Shown: in pieces, positions 53,657 to 63,598 of the stretch
Layout: every line of letters starts with the position of its first letter
Position numbering within the stretch: the first letter of the stretch is position 1
NCBI RefSeq assembly: GCF_026625565.1
Contig: NZ_CP112998.1
Span: forward strand, 7,600,501-7,664,500
Source of the DNA: Dyadobacter pollutisoli
GTDB taxonomy: Bacteria; Bacteroidota; Bacteroidia; Cytophagales; Spirosomataceae
Length of the DNA: 64,000 bases
Direction of reading: 5' to 3'
Notes under the pieces: generated by a model
The model's input: only the letters and a program-made list of their open reading frames with translations
What the model was told of the DNA's origin: nothing
The model's database searches: none
Position numbers and translations under genes: made by a program

Positions 53657-55164
53657 GAAACTGGCTGATGGCTGTGAGCTAAGGCAGGTTCTTTTTCGAC
53701 TGCATACCCACGCAGCGTTGCAGTAGTGCATTCAGTGATCATTACATTCACATAATCACCCTTTTTGAAATTTTCTCTCGGGAAAATTACTTTTTTATTC
53801 TGGTCATTTCTTCCAATAAAATCGTCCTCTGAACGCTTGGACGTGCCTTCAACAAGTATTTTTTGAATGGTGCCAATGAGCCTTTGGTTACGCTCCATTG
53901 AAATTCTCTGCTGTACGTCAATGATTTCCGCCAATCGCTTTTGTTTGATCTCAGCAGGAATATCATCGGCGAATTTTTTGGCAGCCAATGTTCCCGGACG
54001 CTCTGAATACGCAAACATATAACCGAAGTCGAATTTGACATATTCGAGCAGCGACACCGAATCCTGGTGTTCTTCGTCGGTTTCAGTGCAGAAACCAGTG
54101 ATCATATCATGCGAAATCCCACAGTCATCACCCAAAATCCTTCTGATGCTGTCGATTCTATCCAGGTACCATTCCCTGTCATAGGTACGGTTCATGATTT
54201 CCAGTACCCGGCTGTTGCCACTCTGAGCGGGAAGGTGAATGTATTTACAGATGTTGTCGTACTTTTTGATCGTATACAAAACCTCGTCGGTAATGTCTTT
54301 GGGATGGGAGGTACTGAACCTGACGCGCAGCTCTGGACTCACCTGGGCCACCATTTCTAATAATCCGGCAAAGTTGACGTGAACCTGAGTCTGCGAATTG
54401 ACATTCTGCGCTTCGGAAACAGCAGTAACACCCTGCTGGCCTGTCCATTTGTAGCTATCCACATTCTGGCCCAGCAGCGTGACTTCACGATACCCATCAT
54501 TAAAAAGCTGTTCTGCTTCCTTTACGATAGAATACGGGTCGCGGCTACGTTCGCGGCCACGCGTGAATGGTACCACACAAAAGCTGCACATATTGTCGCA
54601 GCCGCGCATGATCGAAATGAATGCGGTTACGCCATTGGAATTCAGCCGGATAGGGGATATGTCTGCGTATGTTTCTTCTTTGGAGAGAAATACATTAACA
54701 CCTTTCTGGCCTGTTTCAGCCTCTTCCACCAGTCGTGGCAGATCGCGATAGGCATCGGGGCCCGTTACAATGTCAACCATTTTCTCCTCGTCCAACAGCT
54801 TGGCTTTCAGTCTTTCGGCCATGCAACCCAAAATACCTATCAATGTACCTGGTCTGCGTTTTTTGATCATATTGAGCTCCGTGAGCCTCTTCCTGACTTT
54901 CCTCTCCGCATTATCACGGATCGAACATGTATTTAGAAAAAGCACATCGGCATTGTCAGCGTCCGAAGTGGTTGCATACCCTGCTTCACGCATTACGGAC
55001 GCTACAATTTCACTGTCAGAGAAATTCATCTGACAGCCATAACTTTCTATAAACAATCGTTTTTTACCCGAAACAGGCTCATTCTCAGAAACACGCACGA
55101 TTTCACACGCCTCTTTATCCGCCTCGGTCAGTATTTTTAATGTATCTGCAATTCTGTGTTCCAT
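53653..55164 (-). CDS. miaB: tRNA-2-methylthio-N6-dimethylallyladenosine synthase
   Basis: Radical-SAM methylthiotransferase of 503 residues that modifies adenosine 37 of tRNAs reading UNN codons. The N-terminal UPF0004 domain holds the auxiliary cluster cysteines (SYGCQMN, LNTCSIRD, GILGCMAER), the radical SAM motif is RGCDNMCSFC (CxxxCxxC), and a TRAM domain ends the protein (VEGTSKRSEDDFIGRN). Start at the ATG at 55164 (MEHRIADTLKIL); a TTG 36 bases earlier is less likely. First gene of the minus-strand run leading to secG. Confidence 0.95.
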   Translation of the reverse strand: MEHRIADTLKILTEADKEACEIVRVSENEPVSGKKRLFIESYGCQMNFSDSEIVASVMREAGYATTSDADNADVLFLNTCSIRDNAERKVRKRLTELNMIKKRRPGTLIGILGCMAERLKAKLLDEEKMVDIVTGPDAYRDLPRLVEEAETGQKGVNVFLSKEETYADISPIRLNSNGVTAFISIMRGCDNMCSFCVVPFTRGRERSRDPYSIVKEAEQLFNDGYREVTLLGQNVDSYKWTGQQGVTAVSEAQNVNSQTQVHVNFAGLLEMVAQVSPELRVRFSTSHPKDITDEVLYTIKKYDNICKYIHLPAQSGNSRVLEIMNRTYDREWYLDRIDSIRRILGDDCGISHDMITGFCTETDEEHQDSVSLLEYVKFDFGYMFAYSERPGTLAAKKFADDIPAEIKQKRLAEIIDVQQRISMERNQRLIGTIQKILVEGTSKRSEDDFIGRNDQNKKVIFPRENFKKGDYVNVMITECTTATLRGYAVEKEPALAHSHQPVS

Positions 55165-55314
55165 GGGAAGGGGTATTAATCTCAAATTTCTGCGGGACAA
55201 ACAAAATTAACCTGATCGTTCAGGCTCAAAAAAGCACCGCAGAATTACAAATATAGGAAGAAATAAGAGAAAACTGACAAACTGTCATAGCCTGAAAGGG
55301 TACAAACTTCACTG

Positions 55315-57780
55315 TCAAAAAGGATAGCCGACACCCAGATTGATATTCAGGAAATTGGACCGGGTCCTGTTGAAAAGCTTATTGAATTGCAATTCATCCA
55401 GTACAAATCGCTGTAAAGCAGGATCATATACCTTAATCCCGAAGTCAAATCTGAGTATGAAAAAGGATAGGTCATATCTTATCCCAAACCCGGTACCGAC
55501 CGCGATTTCTCTCAAAAACTTGTTTGCTTCAAATTTTTGCGGTTCTGTTGCAGTGCTGTTCAAGCTCCACACATTACCGGCATCCAGAAATATAGCGTAA
55601 TTGATATCTCCGAAAAATTTGGCAAGATACCCGCGCCATTCCAGATTCCCTTCCAATAGAAACTCGCCCGGCGATTCAATGGTCAGGCCGGTGGGGGTTT
55701 TTCGAGGCACCGAAGAGCCGGGTCCCAGGCGGCGTGGAAGCCACGCGCGAAGACTATTAGAGCCGCCTGCGAAAAAATACTTTTCATAAGGCGGGACCTT
55801 GTTATCCCCATAACTGTAAATAGCACCGGAATTTACTCTTGCCACAAAAGCAGAACGCCTTCCTGTTGGCCAGTAGCGCCGATAATCAGCATTCCAGCGG
55901 ACGTATTTATAAAATTGCAGACTGTCGCCAAATACACTTTTGATCAGATTCTCTTGCTTTGGAAGAATGTTGAGTGACGTTCCACCCGATTCCAGGGTGA
56001 TCCGGAAATAATGTGCATTTTTTTGCGGGCCGATCAGCGAATTAGTGTTGTAGGTAAAATTAAAATTGATATCGGATACAAAAGATCTTCGGAAACTGGT
56101 ATAAAGGTTATTTCCCTGATCACGCAGTTCATTCAGCAGGTCCTGGAAATCTGAACGGATGTTCTGCGTGTTCAGAATGTTGAGGTCAACCAGGGAAACA
56201 TTGAACAGCGTTGTATTAGTAGGCTGCCAGGAATAGTTCAGGGCCACTTTTACATTGGTACGGGTGTACTCAGGCCGGTTAACATAGTTATAGCCCAGAC
56301 CAACCTGGGTACGGGGATTGTATCCGGCAGACTGTTTTTGAAATAGATTTCCAGGTGTGAGCAGCCGCGGGAAGATCAATGACGTGTTCAGCCCGATTTC
56401 CTCACTTCTGTATATTTGCTGATTACCCAGAAATCCGGGAACCAACTCAATACCACCTCTCAAATTGGCCTCAAAATTTTCCAATCCATTGAACACATTG
56501 CGGATTTTATATGACAGGTTCGCAAATGGTCCCGGCGTGCCTTGCAACTGAATTACATTGAGGCCGACGTCTGTCGAAATCTGATATTTTTCGAGTGGAA
56601 TAACCCTGAAATAGCTATGAATGCCCTTCCCGGTAGAGTCTAGAGTGTAGTTATAGTTAACAAACCGGAACTGATCGGTCAGGGAAAGCTGCTGCTGCGT
56701 ATCTCTTTCCTTTTTCTGACTATAGAAAGCGCCGGGGCGCACCTGGATTTTACTATCGAGTATTTTAGTTGAAAATCTTTTATCTGAAAAAATATACCTG
56801 ATACCCTGATAACGGGTCGTATCCTTTCTGAAAAGTGAGTCTGGCGAACCGGAAGGCGGCAAAACTTCGAAATTGACAGACTTTACCACGTACCTGTCCG
56901 GCTTGTTTCCCTGAGTAGGCACATCCACCCGCACCTTTACGTCTACGGATTTAAAAAGGCTGTCTGTCAATGGATTAGTGATGGTGTCATTTACGAGGTA
57001 GGTTACATTTTGTCGCGAAAAGCCCATATAGCCTTCATTCCGCAAAAGCGTTTCGATCCTTACCCTTTCTTCCTCGAACGAGTCGCCGTCGTACCTCTTC
57101 TTTCCTGTTAGCACCGCGTCTTTGGAGTTGGCAGTGATAATGCTGTCAGCAAAATAGTTTTTGATCTGATATGATACATTCCGGATCATGGTAGGCCGGC
57201 TTTCGGTGACCAGGTAGTTAACCCTAATCCTGTTGAAAATGGTATCTGGCTTATACCCAACACTGGCCTGGAAAAAGCCATTGTTATATAGGTATTTCTG
57301 CATTTTTTCCGCATTTTGGGCAACCTCGCCCAAGTCAAAATATACCGGGGCTTCTCCCAAAACGCGCATCCAGAAATTTCCCTGCACAGCCCGCGTCTGC
57401 GCTTTTTCCAACTTTTTGGCATATCGCCGCTGTATCTTTTCCAGCTTTCGGGGTGAATTTTCGTGAATGCGAGATTCTTTCTGATAATTTTGCGTGACTT
57501 CAATTACTTTTCGCTGTTTCTCTTCCCGGTTGTAGAACAGTTCACCGAAACGGTACAATCCAACATATGGGAAAAAAGGGAGGCCGAGAAGTCGTCTGTT
57601 AGGTTTTTGAGGAATCAATGCATCAAGCTCCGAATCATTGACCGCATGATTGCCTTTGATCGAAGAAGTACCAAGAAAATAACTTTTGGTTGGTGAAGTA
57701 GACTTGGGTGCGCAGGAAAACAATCCTATCGACACGAGGAAAATAAACCAGCTGTATGTAATCCTACAATTAATATTCAA
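55315..57780 (-). CDS. TamL/BamA-like outer-membrane assembly lipoprotein
   Basis: Omp85-family protein of 821 residues. The signal peptide has a lipobox Cys (LVSIGLFSCAP). POTRA-like domains occupy the first half, and the C-terminal barrel has conserved signature strands (YEKYFFAGGSNSLRAW, NYAIFLDAGNVW) and ends in NINLGVGYPF. A lipid anchor on an Omp85 protein fits TamL of Bacteroidota, which works with TamB. The only usable start is a TTG at 57780; no Met occurs in the first 130 residues. That TTG adjoins the divergent ATG of the next gene. Confidence 0.8.
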   Translation of the reverse strand: MNINCRITYSWFIFLVSIGLFSCAPKSTSPTKSYFLGTSSIKGNHAVNDSELDALIPQKPNRRLLGLPFFPYVGLYRFGELFYNREEKQRKVIEVTQNYQKESRIHENSPRKLEKIQRRYAKKLEKAQTRAVQGNFWMRVLGEAPVYFDLGEVAQNAEKMQKYLYNNGFFQASVGYKPDTIFNRIRVNYLVTESRPTMIRNVSYQIKNYFADSIITANSKDAVLTGKKRYDGDSFEEERVRIETLLRNEGYMGFSRQNVTYLVNDTITNPLTDSLFKSVDVKVRVDVPTQGNKPDRYVVKSVNFEVLPPSGSPDSLFRKDTTRYQGIRYIFSDKRFSTKILDSKIQVRPGAFYSQKKERDTQQQLSLTDQFRFVNYNYTLDSTGKGIHSYFRVIPLEKYQISTDVGLNVIQLQGTPGPFANLSYKIRNVFNGLENFEANLRGGIELVPGFLGNQQIYRSEEIGLNTSLIFPRLLTPGNLFQKQSAGYNPRTQVGLGYNYVNRPEYTRTNVKVALNYSWQPTNTTLFNVSLVDLNILNTQNIRSDFQDLLNELRDQGNNLYTSFRRSFVSDINFNFTYNTNSLIGPQKNAHYFRITLESGGTSLNILPKQENLIKSVFGDSLQFYKYVRWNADYRRYWPTGRRSAFVARVNSGAIYSYGDNKVPPYEKYFFAGGSNSLRAWLPRRLGPGSSVPRKTPTGLTIESPGEFLLEGNLEWRGYLAKFFGDINYAIFLDAGNVWSLNSTATEPQKFEANKFLREIAVGTGFGIRYDLSFFILRFDFGIKVYDPALQRFVLDELQFNKLFNRTRSNFLNINLGVGYPF

Positions 57781-58544
57781 TGCTGTCGAAAAATCGTATA
57801 AAGTATATCAACTCGCTTAAAATCAAGAAGTACCGGCAGCAGCACGGGGCGTTTATGGTAGAAGGTGCCAAAAGTGTGCTCGAACTGCTGGATTCTGATT
57901 TTGAAACCGAGGTTGTATTAGCCACAAAGGAATTTCAGCAAAAATACTCAAGTATTTTAACCCGGCACAACACTCCCATAGAAACGGCGACCGTTCAGGA
58001 GCTGGAAGGGCTCGGTTCTTTCCAAACCAACGACTCTTGCCTTGCTGTTGCTAAAACGAAGCAAAATGAGTTTTTGTCTCTCAAAGATTCCGAATATATG
58101 CTTATTCTGGATGATGTCCGCGATCCTGGAAACCTCGGTACCATCATCAGGGTGGCCGATTGGTACGGTATTAGTAAAATTGTCTGCTCCAAAGACACCA
58201 CGGATATTTATAATCCAAAGGTGATCGCGGCCAGTAAAGGTTCTTTTACGCGGGTCAATATTTTCTACACTGATCTTGCCTATTATATTAAGGAAAACAC
58301 CGCCGGAAAAAGTATAGTAGGGGCTTTTCTGGGCGGTGAATCACTGTATGACTTTCAATTTTCGAAAAATGGCGGATACATTATCATGGGTAATGAATCC
58401 AATGGCATTGGTGACGAGGTAGAAAAGCTGGTTACTCAAAAAGTGACTATTCCGAGAATTGGAGAGGCTGAATCTTTGAATGTGGGCATTGCCACTGCCA
58501 TTATGCTGGATAATATGCGCCGACAAGTTTCGGCAAAACGTTGA
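57780..58544 (+). CDS. SpoU/TrmH-type RNA 2'-O-methyltransferase
   Basis: Protein of 254 residues of the SPOUT superfamily. It has an N-terminal substrate-binding part (FMVEGAKSVLELLDS) and the three SpoU motifs: GNLGTIIRVADWYG, IIMGNESNGIG and IPRIGEAESLNVGIATAIML. The family methylates ribose in rRNA or tRNA; the target is not determined. The ATG shares one base with the TTG start of the divergent TamL-like gene. Confidence 0.9.
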   Translation: MLSKNRIKYINSLKIKKYRQQHGAFMVEGAKSVLELLDSDFETEVVLATKEFQQKYSSILTRHNTPIETATVQELEGLGSFQTNDSCLAVAKTKQNEFLSLKDSEYMLILDDVRDPGNLGTIIRVADWYGISKIVCSKDTTDIYNPKVIAASKGSFTRVNIFYTDLAYYIKENTAGKSIVGAFLGGESLYDFQFSKNGGYIIMGNESNGIGDEVEKLVTQKVTIPRIGEAESLNVGIATAIMLDNMRRQVSAKR

Positions 58545-58558
58545 AAAAGAAGGGCTGA

Positions 58559-59347
58559 TTATTCGTGGGCAGCCTTATGCGATAACTCCTCGGCGAATTC
58601 TTTTCCCAGGTAATTATCTATAAAGTAATGGGCGATGTAAAGGATCGGTGTAAGCAATATTGCAACCACACCTTTATATAAATAGTTGATCGTTCCCACT
58701 GCAAAAATCTGTTTCAAGTCCCAGTTGCCAAACACGTAGAATGCGATAGTGATCACGACAAAGCTATCGACCAACTGCGAAAACATGGTAGAGCCCGTAG
58801 CACGAAGCCATATAAACTTGCTTCCGGTTTTTCGGCGCAGCCATGAAAATACGAAAACGTCGAGCAGCTGGCCTAATAAAAACGCTACAATGGAGCCGAT
58901 CATTATACCTAATCCCTGGTTGAAAATCTTGGAAAAGGCATCGTTAATGTTGAAAACATTACCCTGTTTGTCGGTATTGTTAAGGTCCAGCCAAAACTGG
59001 GCGGGAGGCAACTGAGTGGCGGCAAGAATGGTAATAAATGTATAAGCAATAAAACAGGCGGTCAGAAAAGAGATCCTTTTTACACCTTTTCTGCCAAAAT
59101 ATTCATTGATGATATCGGAAGTGATGAACACTACCGGCCAGTTCACAACGCCTGCCGTCATATTAAAGTCCAGGCGCTGGCCGCCGATCAACAACTGGGC
59201 AGGAGCCACTCCCAGCAGCGTTTCTACCGAAAATATTTTACCGCCGATGATCTCGGCAATCAATGCGTTAGTGAGGAATATCCCGCAAAGCAACAAAAAT
59301 AGGCGTTGCCTTTTGGCTTCCTGAATGGTAGTATCCGGTATGGTCAT
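58559..59347 (-). CDS. queuosine precursor transporter (YhhQ/DUF165 family)
   Basis: Inner-membrane protein of 262 residues with about six helices. DFNMTAGVVNWPVVFITSDIINEYFGRKGVKR split over about residues 59-90 is the family signature, and FIWLRATGSTMFSQLVDSFVVI lies near residue 180. Members import preQ0 or preQ1 for queuosine tRNA modification. It is convergent with the SpoU gene, 14 bases apart. An adjacent queuosine biosynthesis gene is not present. Confidence 0.9.
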   Translation of the reverse strand: MTIPDTTIQEAKRQRLFLLLCGIFLTNALIAEIIGGKIFSVETLLGVAPAQLLIGGQRLDFNMTAGVVNWPVVFITSDIINEYFGRKGVKRISFLTACFIAYTFITILAATQLPPAQFWLDLNNTDKQGNVFNINDAFSKIFNQGLGIMIGSIVAFLLGQLLDVFVFSWLRRKTGSKFIWLRATGSTMFSQLVDSFVVITIAFYVFGNWDLKQIFAVGTINYLYKGVVAILLTPILYIAHYFIDNYLGKEFAEELSHKAAHE

Positions 59348-59406
59348 TTATTTTGGCAGTGTTTACTGTCAGACAGGGCATTATGAAATGTGACCTGGCT
59401 TGCAGG

Positions 59407-60651
59407 TCAGGCAATTACATCTTCAACAGTGCGTGTGGATAAAACCCTCCTGTTTTCAAGAAAGTATTCCAGCTTATCCATAGCCTGGTTCAGCTCGTCC
59501 AATGTAGGAAGAAACACGATCCTGAAATGGTCATCAGAAATATAGTTAAAGCCCGTTCCGGCCACGACAAGCACTTTCTGGTCACTGAGCAGGTCGTATA
59601 CAAACTGCTCGTCCGTCTTTAACCCGAATTTTTTCAGGTCAATTTTTGGAAAAACATATAATGAGCCTTTGGGCTTAACGCACGTAATTCCCGGGATGGA
59701 TACCAGCCTGTCGTAAACGAGGTTCATTTGTTTGTGAAGCCTCCCAGAGGGAAGTACCAGCTCTTTGATACTCTGATAACCACCCAGAGCAGTTTGTATG
59801 GCGTACTGGGTAGGTACATTGGCACAAAGCCGCATACTTGCCAATAGTAACAGCCCTTCTGTATAAGATTTGGCTTTCTGTTTAGCCCCACTCAGGATCA
59901 TCCATCCGCCTCTGAAACCAGCTGAGCGGTAATTTTTGGACAATCCGCCATAACTAACACACAATGTATCGGTTACAAGTGATCCCATCGGGTAATGTAC
60001 GGCTCCGTCGTACAGGATCTTGTCATATATTTCGTCGGAGAAAATAATAAGTCCGTGCTCCTCAGCGATTTTCGCGATTCTAACCAGCACGTCTTTTTCG
60101 TAAACCGCACCGGTCGGATTGTTCGGATTGATCAATACAATTCCTTTGGTGCGGGAAGTGATCTTTTTTTCCAGGTCGTCCAGGTCCGGGTTCCAATCTG
60201 CCTGCTCATCACATACGTAATGTACAGGTGTACCGCCGCTCAATGCGATGGCCGCCGTCCACAAGGGGTAATCGGGTGAAGGAACGAGAATTTCGTCACC
60301 AGGATTTAACAACGCCTGCATGGAAAGCAGGATCAGCTCGCTTACACCGTTACCGATGAAAATATCATTGATTTCAACGTCTTGTATGCCGATTGTTTGG
60401 GTGTAATGCATCACAGCCTTTCGGGCCGCAAATAATCCCCGTGAGTCTGAATATCCCTGCGCATTGCGGATATTCATAATGATATCGTGAACAATCTCAT
60501 CCGGAGAATCAAAACCGAAGGGTGCCGGATTGCCGATATTCAGGTTATGGATTTTGTAGCCCTGACTTTCAAGTTCCAGTGCTTTTTGGTAAGTAGCCCC
60601 GCGTATCTCGTATTTCAGATTGTTAAGGCGCTGGCTTTTTAAGAATTCCAT
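59407..60651 (-). CDS. PLP-dependent aminotransferase, class I (AlaA-like)
   Basis: Enzyme of 414 residues with fold type I features: NIGNPAPFGFDSPDEI near the N terminus, NPNNPTGAVY, DEIYDKILYDG and the PLP lysine Lys239 in GLSKNYRSAGFRGGW. It resembles the AlaA/AlaT alanine-glutamate aminotransferases. Start at the ATG at 60651 (MEFLKSQRLNNLKYEIRG). Amino-acid specificity is inferred. Confidence 0.9.
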   Translation of the reverse strand: MEFLKSQRLNNLKYEIRGATYQKALELESQGYKIHNLNIGNPAPFGFDSPDEIVHDIIMNIRNAQGYSDSRGLFAARKAVMHYTQTIGIQDVEINDIFIGNGVSELILLSMQALLNPGDEILVPSPDYPLWTAAIALSGGTPVHYVCDEQADWNPDLDDLEKKITSRTKGIVLINPNNPTGAVYEKDVLVRIAKIAEEHGLIIFSDEIYDKILYDGAVHYPMGSLVTDTLCVSYGGLSKNYRSAGFRGGWMILSGAKQKAKSYTEGLLLLASMRLCANVPTQYAIQTALGGYQSIKELVLPSGRLHKQMNLVYDRLVSIPGITCVKPKGSLYVFPKIDLKKFGLKTDEQFVYDLLSDQKVLVVAGTGFNYISDDHFRIVFLPTLDELNQAMDKLEYFLENRRVLSTRTVEDVIA

Positions 60652-60705
60652 AATTTTATTGAGCTGGATAACCCCCAAAGTTAAGTAAAATCAATGATCA
60701 ATTGA

Positions 60706-61464
60706 TTATCTGCCACCTTCGGCGTTCAGGACTTGGGTATTGTTTTTCAAAAATTTCAGAATGATATATAGGACACAACCTGCTGTGAAGAGAATGATCC
60801 ATTCTCCATGACGAAATTGCACATCTCTGAAGGCAATATACTCGGCAATGGTATCAAATAAAAAGAAAAGTATGAAAATAGCCGCCAAGCCATTCTTTTC
60901 CTGTCTCAGTACCTTTCTGAAACTGAAATCCAGGTCAGGGTTGTGCCATTGAAAAATGTTCGGGACTATCGCAGGGGTTTTGGCTGCCCAATCTGAAAAT
61001 ACCTCGCCAAACTTGGTCTTGATATACTGCTCCTCAGCAAACATAATCCGCTCGTAATAGAACCAATATACCAGTGTGAATGCTACAATAAACCAGGTAT
61101 GTTGTGTCAGCATGGCTACACCTAGCCACATAAAAAAATTGCCGAGGTAAAGCGGATGTCTGACAATGGAGTACATCCCGGAGGTATTAAGGTGGTCGGC
61201 TACCTGGTTTTGTGTATTTCGCCCCGATGTGTTTTTTTGAGCGTAACCTACCGTTAATGCACGAATGAGAAGTCCAAGCAATGTAATGCCCAGACAGAAA
61301 TATTGGTAGCCCTGCTCTGGAAAATCGTTGACATGAGAACCCGCCTTTTCGAGATTTACAAAAATGAAAACGCACAAACCGGGCAGGATAATGAGGAGCG
61401 GAAGAATGCTTCGATGCCTGAACAGAAAATTTCCTTGCCTGTCAAATTCCTTGTTTAATTCCAT
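60706..61464 (-). CDS. isoprenylcysteine carboxyl methyltransferase-like membrane protein
   Basis: Membrane protein of 252 residues with about six helices. The SAM-binding signature of the ICMT/PEMT family is present: MYSIVRHPLYLGNFFMWLG (about 97-115), then YYERIMFAEEQYIKTKFGEVFSDWAAKTPAIVP. Bacterial members methylate lipids or unknown small molecules. The DNA just upstream of its ATG is debris of a SusC-type gene, so its native promoter region may have been replaced. Confidence 0.78.
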   Translation of the reverse strand: MELNKEFDRQGNFLFRHRSILPLLIILPGLCVFIFVNLEKAGSHVNDFPEQGYQYFCLGITLLGLLIRALTVGYAQKNTSGRNTQNQVADHLNTSGMYSIVRHPLYLGNFFMWLGVAMLTQHTWFIVAFTLVYWFYYERIMFAEEQYIKTKFGEVFSDWAAKTPAIVPNIFQWHNPDLDFSFRKVLRQEKNGLAAIFILFFLFDTIAEYIAFRDVQFRHGEWIILFTAGCVLYIILKFLKNNTQVLNAEGGR

Positions 61465-62151
61465 AATGTTAATGTGTGTGGACTGATGTCTGCCGGTGTA
61501 TTCAAGGTTTTCGTTCCGGTGTAATTCAAATTCAACTCCGCAGTGAGGTTTGTTGCAAAAGTGATAGAGGTTCTTGTACTGAGATAATCGCGAGACTGCT
61601 TGCTATTTGGGATGATACCGTTATTAATGATATGTGTAAGAAATTTTGGACGAATAATTTTCACCTGCTTTTGCAAAAGCAATGTTTGAGTTACTGCTCA
61701 CAGGTTTCTCAAAAAAGTCGCGTACATTATTTGTACTGTCTGCATCCCGGGCTAGGGCTAGTTTTTCTCCTTTGATTTCCTGAACAGAATAACCCAGTGC
61801 CTTTTTGTCACGGGCAATCCCCAAAGAGGTAATAATGGCTTCCTGTAATTCAGTTTCATCAGTTGCCAATGAAATATTGATAAGTGTCTGGCTTCCGACC
61901 TGCGACTCGTGCTTGATAAAGCCGATAAAGCTGAAAACCAATGTCGCTCCGGATGAAGCAGAAATTGAATATTCTCCGTCGCTATTTGTAGTCGTACCTC
62001 GGTTGGTACCTTTAAGAAAAATGGTAACCCCCGGCAGCGGGGAGCCGTCTTCTTTCGAGGTGACCTTTCCGGTGACCTCTCTGCTTTGGGCATTGGCGTG
62101 ACTGCAAAGCAGCAGTAGCCCTCCCAAAAAAGAAAGTAAAATTTGTTTCAT
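61455..62151 (-). pseudogene. SusC/RagA-type TonB-dependent receptor remnant
   Basis: The 5' end is intact: signal peptide (MKQILLSFLGGLLLLCSHANA) and carboxypeptidase-regulatory-like domain (VTGKVTSKEDGSPLPGVTIF), then the plug start (ITSLGIARDKKALGYSVQEI). After ALARDADSTN the sequence jumps to NVRDFFEKPVSSNSNIAF, which in full SusC proteins lies some 200 residues later, so an internal deletion has occurred. A frameshift near 61626-61632 moves the reading into a second frame (NNGIIPNSKQSRDYLSTRTS, then LNLNYTG). The rest of the barrel is absent. It abuts and slightly overlaps the start of the ICMT-like gene. Confidence 0.85.
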
Positions 62152-62709
62152 GAATGTCAGGTTTGTTATGAGTTACTATCGCATCGGCGATCATTGCCTT
62201 ACGAATTGTGACTTAATGTAGGAGGTTTCGGAGAAAAGGACCGGATTGAATGATCAATTGGATACCGCGCATTTTCTAACGGTAAAATACAGCATTGCTT
62301 TCTATGGTGTGCTGCCATGTCATTCTGATGGCTTTACAGCAGCCGGCTACGCCAGCGAAGATATGGCCTTGCCAGAAGCAGTTATGGGACATGACAAAAG
62401 GATAATGGGCACGGTAACATTTATGTGAGCCACATGGTCTCTTTGAGCAGGAATTGAATACAGATCATGCTATACATGACCCTGATGACGGGTATGATGA
62501 TTTTGATGTACAAAAGGCCAACAACATTGGATATAAACCGCCAAACGAAGGTTTTCGATGGAAGCCAGAGACTGGCTATTGCTTTGATCGTGATCCATTG
62601 CGGCGGAAACACGAATCTGTTTTTTTAAGGCATAAAAAATGGCCGGAATTTCTTCCGACCAGGACTGGGCTTTGCCCGGCATTTTTCGTTTGATATGAAA
62701 TCGCGGGTC
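62152..62709. other. 558-base region without intact gene, probable debris
   Basis: No intact gene. A minus-strand stretch at 62421-62612 has membrane-protein character (SNVVGLLYIKIIIPVIRVMYSM) and a plus-strand frame at 62246-62428 ends KRIMGTVTFM, like a last barrel strand, but neither has a convincing start or family. Lying between two decayed receptor genes, it is probably degraded sequence. Confidence 0.4.
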
Positions 62710-63549
62710 TCAATCCTCCGCCACCAGATATATCCCCTCGTCCGCTATTTTGATCAGGCCTTGTTTGTATAGTCCTCCGATCGCTTTCTTGAATGTCTTT
62801 TTGCTGATTTGTAATCTTTTATAAATGTCCTCGGGAGAGCTGCTATCAGAGACATTCAGGAAACCGGCTGATTTTCTGATTTCGTCAAGAATGTGCTGGG
62901 CGGTAGGCTCAATGCTGTCATAACCTGTTTTTTGCAGGCTGATATCGAGCTTGTTTTCTTCCCGGATCTTTTTTACATAACCCTTCAATGAATCCCCGGC
63001 TTTAAGGTCCCGGAAAACTTCATTGGCATAAATAAGACCTTTATGGTATTGGTTGACAATCGCATTGAATCCCAAATCCGTTTTTTGCCAGATCAAAAGG
63101 TCCACTTCGTCACCTTCTTTCACTGTCAGCCGCTCGTTTTCAAGGAATCTGTCAATCTTGGTTGATGCAATTAATCGCGACGATTTTTGATCCAGATAAA
63201 GGAATACAACATGCCATTCCCCAATTTCCATCGGCCTGCTTTGCTCGCGAAAAGGGACAAAAAGATCCTTGATCAATCCCCAATCCAAAAAAGCGCCATG
63301 TTCTGACACATCCTTCACTTCTAGAAAGGCAAATTCATTGCGGACGATTTTCGGAGTTTCAGTCGTAGCTACGGGGCGGTCTTCGGAGTCGAGATAAACG
63401 AACACCTTAATGTTGTCGCCAACCTGCATTTCGTCGGTCAGGTATTGGTTGGGAAGCAGTACCTCTTCTCCTTCCACATCACTCAGAAACATTCCTACGC
63501 TGGTTACCCGCTCGATGGTCAGGTAGTTGTATTTTCCTATAAAAAGCAT
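62710..63549 (-). CDS. CvfB-like S1 RNA-binding protein
   Basis: Soluble protein of 279 residues with S1-like beta-barrels in tandem (YNYLTIERVTSVGMFLSDVEGEEVLLP; EVKDVSEHGAFLDWGLIKDLFVPF) and a C-terminal winged helix (LQISKKTFKKAIGGLYKQGLI). This is the architecture of CvfB/YitL proteins, which bind RNA and affect gene expression. A direct role in translation is inferred. It stands alone among decayed receptor genes. Confidence 0.88.
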   Translation of the reverse strand: MLFIGKYNYLTIERVTSVGMFLSDVEGEEVLLPNQYLTDEMQVGDNIKVFVYLDSEDRPVATTETPKIVRNEFAFLEVKDVSEHGAFLDWGLIKDLFVPFREQSRPMEIGEWHVVFLYLDQKSSRLIASTKIDRFLENERLTVKEGDEVDLLIWQKTDLGFNAIVNQYHKGLIYANEVFRDLKAGDSLKGYVKKIREENKLDISLQKTGYDSIEPTAQHILDEIRKSAGFLNVSDSSSPEDIYKRLQISKKTFKKAIGGLYKQGLIKIADEGIYLVAED

Positions 63550-63598
63550 TATTCAATGACAAAAGTTGTTTGCAAAGGTAATGTTTTCAAACGGACAT

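Noticed and set aside
62246..62428. Small plus-strand gene of 60 codons
   Set aside because: No family resemblance, no ribosome binding site and it lies among decayed receptor sequence, so it is treated as debris.
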